Shown: piece after piece, positions 26,301-64,000 of the stretch
Layout: every line of letters starts with the position of its first letter
Numbering within the stretch: position 1 is the first letter of the stretch
Assembly: GCA_013397455.1 (NCBI GenBank)
Contig: VYZB01000347.1
Span: 124,001 to 188,000 of the forward strand
Direction: 5' to 3'
Length of the DNA stretch: 64,000 bases
DNA from: Crotophaga sulcirostris
Taxonomy: Eukaryota > Chordata > Aves > Cuculiformes > Crotophagidae
Notes under the pieces: generated by a model
What the model was told of the DNA's origin: nothing
The model's input: only the letters and a program-made list of their open reading frames with translations
Databases searched by the model: none
Translations under genes and position numbers: made by a program

Positions 26301-27700
26301 ACATTTAATTTTTGTATTTGGATTAAAAGTAAAAACTCACATAGTCTGTGAAGAAAAATCTCTATTCTTAAAATTGACTAGAAGCTATCCCTTTGCTATG
26401 TTGATGCAACTTCCCCAAATCTCTTATTAAAAACTTGCAATTTAGAAATGACACAGAATTACCAAATTTAAAATAAAAATACAGAATAACCAAGGAATGG
26501 CATAGGAACGTGTTTCAGCTTGGAGTCAAAGCAGAGCTTGATACAGACTACCTCTACTTCACAAAAGCAGTCGCAGGACAGTCTTCCTTGCAACACTGTA
26601 CTGCGCATAGGACTCAAAACCCAAAAGAAACAGCATTTAATATTAGTGAATGTCACATTGCCTCGATATACCTCAAATTACATAGTGCACTGATTTCAGC
26701 TGCTCTAAAAATAACCAAAACCCAGAAAAAAATCCAACAGCCTTCTAAATAATACTCCCATATACTAGACCCCTGAAGTCAATGAGAATTCTGCTTGCAT
26801 TTCAAGTCTGCTGCCTCCACTCCTAACAGTTTGGGCACCTGTTGTTTTTTTGTTGTGGTTGTTTTTGCTTTGTCATTTTATTTTTATTTTTTTGTCTTAT
26901 ATCTTGGGCCAGATACCATTCATAGCTGTGAATTCAGCGCTTCATAGAAGGGCTCAGGGGACAACACCAGGGTCTGTAAATACTGGAAGCATATGCCAGT
27001 CCTTGAAACATGATCTGTTTGAATTCAAAGTCTACAAGATAGACTGAAGTGTTGCAGATTGTAAGATCAGTAGTGCATTGAGGATTAATGGAAAAAGATT
27101 TTTAAATTCTTTGAAGGGGAATGGGAGGAAGTGTTTCATGGCTAAAAGCTAAGAGTGTTTTTCAGCAGAAAGGAATACTAGAAATGACAAAATAAAGCAC
27201 AAATGAAGACAAGATGTGAGTAAAGAGGCTGGAAAGGGTTCAGAAGGAAAAGTAGTAAGTATGCAGGTTGCAGTGCAAGAAGGTAATACTTGAAAATGGA
27301 ATCTGGTCTAAGACAATTAAAGCTATAAAAGTATTGCCTCTTAGGTGGACCTCAATTAGGCTCAGCTCCTCAAATAATTGTTGTAGGTCTATTTGTTCTC
27401 CCATTTCCTGTAGGCCTTACAGCAAACTGTTCTCTTCTCCAACCAGGTTTCCTGACCAGGGGAATTAAATCGATCCAGTCCAGTTTGAGAAGAAACAAGT
27501 ATGTAGTGTGGATAATCAGGAGGTTTAAGCCCTCCACTGGTGGTTCAGACAGCTTAAAAATACTGCAAGGTAGAAGGTAGTGGATATTCATGCCATTGAA
27601 AAGAACTCAACTGAACTCAATTTGAATTGAACTCAAATGCTGTTTTTCTGAGAATAGGAGGAAGATAGTGAAGCCAAAGAGCATAGTAAGTGAAAGATGA
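23362..27700. other. Gene-free spacer, part 2
   Basis: No recognisable gene. There is a 15-base T run at 25414-25428 that, read on the minus strand, is an A run preceded by an AATAAA motif. There is also an antisense 118-codon open frame at 25930-26286 without recognisable domains. Neither is enough to call a gene. Confidence 0.45.
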
Positions 27701-28208
27701 TCACAGAATCATAGAATGGTGTGGGTTAGAAGGGACCCTAAAGGTTACCCAGTTCCAACTCCCTTGCCAAGGGCAGGGACACCTCCCACTGGATCAGATT
27801 GCTCAAAGCCTCATCCAACCTGGCCTTGAACACCTCCAGGGATGGGGCAGCCACCACGTCCCTGGGCAACCTGTGCCTCATCACCCTCACAGGAAAAAAA
27901 ATTCTTCCTAATATCTAATCCAATTCTCCCTTCTTTCAGCTGAAAGCCATTCCCCCTTATCCTATCCCTGCACTCTCTGATAGAGTCCCTCCCCAGCTTT
28001 CCTGTAGCCCCCTTTAAGTACTTGAAGACTGCTATAAGGTATTCCTGGAGTCTTCTCTTCTCTAAGCTGAAGAACCCAAACTCTCCCAGCCTGTCCTCCT
28101 ATGGGAGGTGCTCCAGCCCTCACATCATCTTCGTGGCCTCCTCTGGACGCGCTGTAACAGATCCATGTCCTTCCTGTGCTGAGGACTCCAGAACTGAATT
28201 CAGTTCCT
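27701..28208 (-). mobile_element. CR1 LINE 3' part, antisense, about 510 bp
   Basis: In reverse complement it starts with the 3' end (TCACAGAATCATAGAATGG) and runs through the 'cttgaacacctccaggga', 'attcttcctaatatctaa' and 'tcttctcttctctaagctga' blocks. It reaches the region coding for the end of the reverse transcriptase, with frameshifts and stops. It is 5'-truncated near 28208. Confidence 0.94.
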
Positions 28209-31200
28209 GTCACTGAAGAAGATAATGGAGATAGCTCACACTAAATGGTTAAAAGTAAGTATTTTGGAGTTTCGTGCTCTAATTTCTGGATTTCCAAGAT
28301 TCTCTAAGTCCATGTTTTTCTGGTTTCTTTTATATTATAGCATAATGTGAGAACATCAGAGGTTACTTCATGGCATTGTGCAGCAGCAGGTGCCTAGGAG
28401 AAATTATATGACTGGGTCAGGTGTGCATGGTGCTGCCCATAGGTACCCACCTAGCCTCCAAGTAATTGAGGCATGGATATTTCCTTAGCGAGATGCAGCC
28501 TCTATGAACGTTACAACCCTCAACAGGCTCTTCTTATATCAGCCTGTTGAACAGCCCTTTGAACCTGAGCAAACTGCCAGAGCTCTGCAGGCTGGAGAGC
28601 TTTTTATTTTTTATTTTTCAATTGAATCTGACTGACACCAACAAGGGAGGGGTTAGAAAAAGCAACAGTGTCAAATTAGAAAATGTACAAAGGTGGGGCC
28701 TGAGGTCCTTATTGGATATCTGAAAGCTACTTCAACTTTTTTTCTCTGTGTACTGATACTTTATGTATCAGTCTGCCATCACTTTTCATGATTCTCACTT
28801 TGAATTCATACAATCACAGGAAACAGGACTAGAGAAGAGCTCAGGAAGTCTGATGTAGGGCTGTCAACACTACCTGCGCCTGTGTTGCTCCATATGCTTG
28901 CTGAGCCCATTCTCCAAGACCCCTGTTGGTAAAAGGCCAGTGACCTTGCTAGGTAGTCTGTGCAAGTGCTTTACTCCATTAGGAAGGATTTTCAGTGTCC
29001 ACATTCTGACTTGCTTCCATATGTTTATTCATTCTTCTCATGTCCATAGTGCTCACTAAAAGTAAAAAACGTTTTCTAGTTTTCTTTAAAGTAGTTTTAA
29101 TGTATTTGAAGACTATTACATCTCCAAAAGTTTTCTTTTCTTTGGACAAAACACTTGATTGTCTTCAATCTCTCTTCTGAGGCCATATTTGCTAGAGTTT
29201 TGATCAATGTCTATGGTTATCATCTAGGCTTTACTTCTCCTTTGTCTATAGAGCCTGTAACTACTATAAAAAGAAATCAGATACACTTGACATTATTTTT
29301 CTTAACAAAAGCATGCTAAAATTTTGCCTGCTGTTCCACTTTTTTCTGGAAATGTGATGCCTCAAAATGAATCCAGTTCTCCACCTGAAACAATGCTGGA
29401 TTCTTGCTGGAGTATATAAACATGAGTATGTATTACACTTTCACACCAGCATAACAACTGATTCAAGTTCAGCTTCAGACCCACTATTGCTTCCAGTATT
29501 TTTTCTAAAGAGTTGTTACCTATGCAATTGTATTCTCTATCTCTTTCGCTTATTTGTGTAGCTATGAGATTGTTTCCTATTGAACGGCAATCTCTTTTAT
29601 CAGATCACACCTTCAGTTGGTCAAGATAAAAATATAAATGCTACAGGGCTCAAGATAGAGCCTGCAATTCTAAAATTAGTTACTGCTACTCTGTATTTTT
29701 GACCATTTTCTACTAGTACTTTAGACTTCTTTCCTATATTGCTTACATAAAGTTATCACATGAGATAGCAGCAAAAATCTACTATAGTCAAATTATATTG
29801 GGCTTCTTTAGGTCCATACGATGTGGATTAAGCGGTCATTACTTATTACATCACAATGCAAACTTAATTACTAGCTCAGTATAGTACTTAAGCACTTAAA
29901 ATTTTGTCTTCAGAATTTTTTAAACCTTAGGTTAAAAACTTATGAAAAAATACGAATGAAAACTTCATTCCCAAGCTGGTTGCGTACTGAAATGCAACTA
30001 CATGCATGTGTTCTAATATTTTCAGAGGGGAAGGAGAAAAGTTAATTCTGAAATCCTGGAGCTAACTTCTAAGATTTCAAATATCTGAGAGAGACTTTGA
30101 CAGTAACTACTCTGTACATGTAAGAGAAGAGACAAGTTAAAAGCTAATTTTACCATCTACTGTTTCAGTATTGCAATACAAGAAGTCTGTATTGGTATAC
30201 AGAAAAACCAAAAAGCCAACTGTGCATCGATTAGAAAAGAGATTTGATGAGGAAGTAATGCTGTACGTTGAAATATTAACTGAATTCAGAAAACTCTGAA
30301 AGAATCTTTGTAGAGAAAACAACAAGCCACCAAAAAAGCAGTGCTTAAAAATAGCTGTGAGAGGAATTTTCCTCAGGAAATCAAAGTGCATTAGGGAAAG
30401 AAAAATTTAAGTTTTTCAGATCACCAGAAAATACAGACAAAACAAACACTGTTAGAACTGGAAAAAATCCCTGAGAGACTGAGTAGATGAGGCTTATTGT
30501 CATATTTACAAAAGGCAGATTTAATTGTTTAGGAAAGTAGATTGTCTTAGATCTAAGAGATTGAGATTTTGGTTGGTAGTATAACATATGGTTTAAGTTG
30601 ACTCCATGTCAACACAATTTGTTCCAGGTACTTAGAGTCACTGTGCCTGGTAGCTAGTAGCAAGGGTGTCATTGTCCCCAAAGGAGGGCAGACTTTAAAG
30701 GCATACACAGCTATTACTAAGCTCTGCTAGTTAATTTGCTGCTTTTGTTTCTAAAGATTGCATTTAGAGTATTACACTTCTTGGATTTGTTTTCAGAAAC
30801 AATAGAATAGTCATTGTGTCCACATGTGCTGGCACGTTTCAGACTAAAGCAATACAGTTCTATATATTGCTTGTCAGCCATAGCACAATTGCTGCTATTG
30901 GCTTTAAATAAAAGGAGGATTTTTCCCATATATATATTAGTTGGTTTCTTTAGGGAATGGAGTAGTAAAAAGCCAAACAAACAGATTTTTAGGCTGGACT
31001 CTGTACCACTGCGTAAAGAACAAGAAACCCTGAGATGCTTGTGTGCTGTTCCTCTTCCCCTCAGACTCTGTCATTAGACAAGCTGAAACCTTTGCATCCT
31101 GAAAAAAAAATGAAAGTGCAAAGCCCTTTTTTGCCTCCTGGTCTGGATACTTCAGTGTAGAAGGCCCATGAAGCCATTTACAATGAAAAAAGAATCATGT

Positions 31201-31337
31201 CCCTGTAAAAAGCTAATGACCTTGTATCTAGTGAGAGAAAAGGGCTTGGCAAATTCCAGGGAAATATCTGACTGAAACCTTTGCATACCTTGTCAAAATG
31301 TTATTTGCACACTGGAAATGTGCAAATATATATGAAC
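28209..31337. other. Gene-free spacer, part 3
   Basis: AT-rich sequence with only short open frames. Nothing recognisable. Confidence 0.5.
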
Positions 31338-31600
31338 AGAAATGAACAACAAGAGAAATTGGTATCAAGTTGCACCAGGAGTGGTTTAGATTGGATAACA
31401 GGAAAAATTTCTTTACTGAAAGAGTGGTGAAGCATTGGCACAGGCTGCCCAGGGCAGTGGTGGAGCCTCCAACCCTGGAGGTGTTCAGAAACAGGGTAGA
31501 TGTGGTGCTTTGTGACACGGTTTTGTAGGAATGGTGGTGGCTGGGCTGACAGTTGGACTTGATCTTAGGAATCTTTTCCACCCTTAATGATTCTATGAAA
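31338..31600 (+). mobile_element. CR1 LINE 3' fragment, sense
   Basis: About 260 bp. It includes AAGTTGCACCAGGAGTGG, AAATTTCTTTACTGAAAG, CTGCCCAGGGCAGTGG and the end TTAATGATTCTATGAAA. It is the same subtype as the copy at 6211-6513, judging by the shared 3' terminus. Confidence 0.9.
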
Positions 31601-34600
31601 TAGTCTGACAATATTGTAAGTGCCCTGCAAATAGGATACAATCCAGGTAAGTTAAAGATTGTTTTTAAAGTGCTGCTCCTGGTCTTACCAGGTTAAAAGG
31701 AAGTGGATGGGATTGGAAAGGAGATTTGTAGATCCAAGAAGAGCCTTTGAAACAGTAGCTTCAAACTTGATCCATCTGCAGTGCAGCAATATTTTGTGGA
31801 CCAGTGAATGTACAAACTGGGAAGGGGGAGCCATTAATACGAACCTCCTTTCTCAGATCTGTCAGCTGCCAGAATCAAGTTCTGGTACTGCTATGGATGC
31901 TGCAAAAAGCGAATACTCTAATACTTGAGAATGCAAGGAACTTAAAAGGATAAAAACTTATCTGCCTTTCTGATTTCAGTCCAACTGCTTGAGGGTCAGG
32001 AGGAGAGAGGAAAGAAATGTGAAGTCTCTGAAAATCTTTAGGGATGATACTACACCATGTAAACAAAGGATTAGCTATGAAAAGTCATTCTTTGTTCTGG
32101 GGAACACATTTGCCTCCTAAACTGCTGGATACTTCATTTGCTGTCATGTTTACTTCTCAAAGACCATTTTTGCCTTAAATATTTTTGTTTCTTAGAATGT
32201 GACATGCTAATTTATTAAGTACTAGCCTTAATTAATCGTTCATTGGGTGGGGCAAGTATCATACCCTGCTTCAGGTGTGATATTGCAACAAGTATTGTAA
32301 ATCCCGATTAGCAACACTTGTAATTATTTTGTCACCGCAAGTGAATTCCTGCCATGGGATTTCATTTGGGGCACAGCATCTTACAGGACTACGTAAGAGC
32401 TTCTGAAAATACCTCTCTTTTTCCAAGGAAATTATGTAAATAGTTACTGACACGATTAGGTTTCATATCTGAAGGTTACTGGGTGCCCTTGTGTTTCTCC
32501 TTAGTGTTCCATGCAGCTCTAAAAAGCAGCTATGGAGCAACATAGAAACAGTGCATAAACACATTCTGTTTCTCTGTGCTAGACTGCAAATGAGTTGTAG
32601 CTCAATGTTTGCTCTTTGAGGAGTGGTGCCTATTAAATAATGTCCTGAGGTGCGCCAACCACACATTTTTTGAACCGTTTTCAACTGCTTGGCATTGCAC
32701 AGGCTGTGGATGTGCCCTAGAATACCAAAATAAAGCTTTATAGCTCTGCATTGACCTAAACATCACTCAATATGTGACCAAGAAGTTAAAGTAAAAAGCA
32801 GAACTACAGGAAAGCAAGAGGTATGAAGGCCATCCTCTATGAAGTCAGCTTGAAGCAGTTTCTGCAAAAAAAAAACATGCACATGACCTATTATATAAAT
32901 ATTACAGGTACCTTTATTTTAAAATAAGATAATGACAGGAGAATATCAAACTTAGAAGGATTAGCATTTCTCTATGTTAACTTTACAACAGTTCTAATTA
33001 CACATTGTTACTTGTGCTTTGTTATTATATATCAACTGTGTAATTTGGTTAAGGTTGCTACCAAAATGTGGTTTTTATTTAACTTTATTTTACTTCAGAA
33101 TAAATTATTTTACTTAAGGTAATTTCCTCAGATTTTTTTTTTCTGGTTCAGATGAAATGAATGCTGGAACTAGCAAAGCATTTTTCTTAAAACAATTAGG
33201 CCAATAAAAAATGGAATCTAGCTGCCCTTATGTATTTCTTTCCATGTTTTTTTGCTATTTTGTAAATAGCAACTGAAGTATCCAGAGTGAGTTAAGAATG
33301 CAAAACAAAAGCGATGAGATTACCTTAATAACACTAGGAAACAATACATTACAATTGTGTACATGGAATAATTAAAGCTGTAATGAAGCAGATAAAGCAG
33401 AATCCCTACAAATTCTAGTTGCAACTGGGAAAGAATAATGAAACTTATACTTAAGATTACTTCTGAAAGCCCTGTGCTGGCATGGTACAAGTAATTTGAT
33501 GCTAAAAGAGGGAATCAAACTCAAAACACTCCTTCCACCCTCTGAAAAAAAAAAAAAAGAAAAAAGAAAAAAACCTCTATGATTGAGCTTGTTCAGTGAC
33601 AGGTGTAAAGTTTGAGTCCCATATCTAAACTTTAGAACTCCTAGGTGTGTTAATTGAACTGTATTTTATGTACCTTACATGGTGAATATGCTCATGTATG
33701 TGCCAGTGAGCTTTTATTATTAGAATAAAGTGCACTATATGCAGCAAGACTGAGAACATGAATCTTGTCCACTTTCACATTTCCTTACAATCTCAGTGTT
33801 CTCTCAAGAGGAGGAAAGGGCTCACTAAGAATCCAGACATCTGGGTTGTCTGAAAATTTCACAATGGAACAGTAATATTTTTCACTATTTCCGCATAATT
33901 TTGAACTGTCACTTGAATAGCGTTTTTAATACTCTGGCCTAATTCGAGTTTGCAACACACAGTAAAACTTGTGTGTGTTTTCATATTCAGAATCTATTCC
34001 ACACTGGATATTCTTTACAGTCTCTTATTCAAGGAGTCTGGCTAAAGAGAAAATGGGTATTTGAAATCTTGCAGGACCCTACTGAGTATGTCTATTCTTA
34101 ATTATAGGAACTAATCACTTGTGTATACATCAGAGCTACTTTCCTCCTATTTTTGGAACAACACCTACTGCTGCTTAGCCTGCCTGTGGTAGATCAACTC
34201 CATTGAATAACACTGTTGTCCTTAAGCTAGGCTAAGAACTCTTCAGCAAGACATTTGTGTTTCCTCTGTATGACTATAGTTTCTGCATGTGATGGGGGTT
34301 TTTTTGTCCAATTTGTGCACACAACCCAGTTTCTCAGACATTGTTTTAGGGCATGAGTGCCATCCATCAGGTCAGTTAAGACACCTAGACAGCATTTTGG
34401 CGATGAAGTCAGTTGTTTCTGTGAACACAAACATTCCTGGATTCATTGTCACCCTCCCCTCAATTGCACCTGTTTTGCTGCAAGTGCCAAGAAAAGAATA
34501 CTTGAAAACAGAACAAAGAAAGTTACTAAGGGCAGGTGTTTCTGTTGGTTAGGAACAAGGTGGGAAACTTGAAGAAAGCAAGCCAGCAAGTGTGGGGAAG

Positions 34601-36118
34601 GGTGGTGATTTAACTGTATAGCATAGGTACTACAGGCTGAAAAATTTAGTGTAAAGCTACCTTTTGTTTGGCGGGGACCTTCTGAAAAGAAATCAGTGGG
34701 TCAACGTAGATCATGATACGGAAACTGAAAGCCAATTGATAAGAGTTCTTTTGGAAGGTGCACAACAAGGCACACTTCTTAGTCTCTGCAGAAATGGACT
34801 GGAAACAGACTGACAAAAGTTTTTCCAGTACTTTGTTCAACAGAGCCTCTATTAAGAAAGTAGAAACCTATTCACCTCTTCTGTGATATCTGGTGGCTGT
34901 TTGCGTGTGGAGAGAGCCCTGGAAATACTTCTTTGTGCCTGGGTACTACGGTTCACAAGTCTGCAACTCAGTCAGCGCCGAGAAGTGCTGTCAGTGTAGT
35001 TGTGTCACATGGTTGACTTCTTCGTGCACTCAAATTGCTGTCAGCTGTGCCAGTAAACCCTGGTGTGTCTGCAGTAATTGTAATCCTCAGCTGAAGGCAG
35101 TGCTGGCATAGGTGTGTCCTGTAGTCGATTTGATCATGACAAACAGAGGACTACAGGAGGCTATATGCACCTGCACTATGTACGTACCAAATACAAAAGG
35201 GAGTTATGTCGAAACTCACTAGGCTCTACTCTTTCCCCTGACTAGTGATCAACGTACCTTCATTGTGATGTGATGTCTTTCATCTTGTTCTGTCCGATTT
35301 GGTTCATTTGGACCTTTGAGACTCCACCCTGCTGCAACCTATAGATAGGTAAAAACAGAACAGGGCTGTAACGTACATGTCTACTTGATTAGCAGTTGTC
35401 AGCTTTTATGCTTTATGCTAGTATACAAAAATATTGCATATGATCAGTTATGCATATGGAAGCTTTGCAGTTTGATCTTAATTAAAAGCATAGGCACATT
35501 TTGCTGTTACTCTTAAAACTGAAACAGTTGGGCCATGCAACTTAATTCCTCCTCTCTGTTCATTGTTTTAATCCCTAAAGTAAAGTTGTCCTTCCAACTG
35601 TGTTGTTGCATTCTCTCTTCCATTTGTTTTTCTCGTCAAAGTGCGGACCTGATCTACTTTACAGGAGCAGTTGCTCATATATTGAATGATATCATGCAGT
35701 AATATTACATATTTGTGTATAAAAGTGTGTGTTGCTGAGAATACAAATTACCTTTAAGATTGATATATATTTAAAAAAAAAGTTCCATAATTGTGTTGCA
35801 AAATATAAGGGCACCAGATAGTAGTCAAAGGAGTCTCATATGCATCTAGCCCTGTATGTTTTTTTTTTTAATTTACTTTATTTTTCCCTAGATGTCTGCC
35901 TATGGACTGGTAGAAATCCAACTGATCTAAAACAACACACACAATTTAATGGTGTTCCGCTCACTACCATGTTGTAGCTAAAACTCTGGATGTTTTTTCA
36001 TTCCCTCCAATTGATACCAATACAAAATTTTTCTAGTACTTTGGTGGCAACTAGAAGGTTTTAATACTTAACTTCTGCTATTAACACATCTCTTAATGTA
36101 CCTAGAAGAATACAAGGG
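31601..36118. other. Gene-free spacer, part 4
   Basis: AT-rich sequence with several A- or T-runs (for example near 33546-33575 and 35860) and only short open frames. No recognisable feature until the minisatellite begins. Confidence 0.5.
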
Positions 36119-63529
<27,411 letters not shown>

Positions 63530-64000
63530 GTAAGAAAGAGTTTAATGTTTCTTTGGAAAAAGAACCTCTAACATGTTCTTAGCCTTATACTTGCAAATCA
63601 GAGTAAACATTGTCTTTGGCTTCTTTTTTAATGGGTTCATTTGTATCATAAAGAAAATTAAGAGGTAACTAATTGCAAGAGTAACAATTTCTCCTCTCCC
63701 AGGGAGAAATTGCTGTATACCAGATGAATTGTTAGTCTACTGCAGAAAATGTGATAGGAATCAAGGGAAGTTTAAACTAGGCAAATAATAGATAAAACAA
63801 AACACTTCAGTAGGGAGGAAAATCAGCCACTGGCTCAAAATGCTGCAGGAAGTGGTAAGTTCTTGATCTTTTGATCATTTTTTTTTTTCAGAACACAATG
63901 GGATGTCTTTCTGGAAGACATGCTTCACAAACGATTAGGCTTGATGAGGGTGTTGTCTAAATTTCTATAACCTCTGTTGTTCAGGAAGCCAGACCAGTCA
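63530..64000 (+). other. PRDM5: PRDM5 intron 7, partial
   Basis: Starts with the donor GTAAGA and runs past the window end. No recognisable exon or repeat. Confidence 0.8.

Noticed and set aside
26760..26960. Phrases 'TGAAGTCAATGAGAATTCTGC' (split) and 'GGGCCAGAT' that resemble an ancient amniote repeat
   Set aside because: Only short fragments match what I remember. I cannot define boundaries or a family without a database search.
33540..33580. A-rich tract as a retroposed tail
   Set aside because: It is interrupted by Gs, with no upstream poly(A) signal and no recognisable transcript.

Overview
The window is vertebrate nuclear DNA, almost certainly from a bird. It is AT-rich and intron-rich. 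It carries at least eleven copies of CR1, the LINE family that dominates avian genomes, in both orientations, several with the typical 8-bp repeated 3' end. The two recognisable genes, NDNF and PRDM5, lie head-to-tail on the + strand. From memory this is also their order and relative orientation in human 4q27. I cannot name the species.

Layout: (1) 1-6739 has no recognisable coding sequence. It holds three sense-oriented CR1 copies, a G-quadruplex/polypurine tract and a small tandem duplication. (2) 6740-10238 holds the complete coding part of NDNF in three coding exons (569 aa), followed by a 3'UTR with two candidate poly(A) signals. (3) 10.9-36.1 kb is a gene-poor spacer with three CR1 copies and nothing else I can name. 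(4) 36119-37195 is a degenerate GT-rich minisatellite of about 1.1 kb that ends at the edge of the PRDM5 CpG island. (5) From 37429 to the window end are the first seven coding exons of PRDM5 (289 codons plus one base). They encode the PR domain, an acidic linker and the first four zinc fingers; the remaining fingers lie beyond the window. The introns hold four CR1 copies and a non-autonomous hAT-type DNA transposon with its target duplication still visible.

NDNF is a secreted neurotrophic and FGF-signalling-modulating glycoprotein. PRDM5 is a nuclear PR-domain zinc-finger regulator. They are neighbours by synteny, and nothing here suggests a shared pathway or operon-like coupling.

Best candidates for a second look are: the promoter-abutting minisatellite and its higher-order structure; PRDM5 exon 6, which has a weak donor and whose in-frame skipping would merge two C2HC fingers into one canonical C2H2 finger; the intronic hAT element; and an unnamed 80-bp dispersed repeat pair. 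I did not find a previously undescribed gene system.
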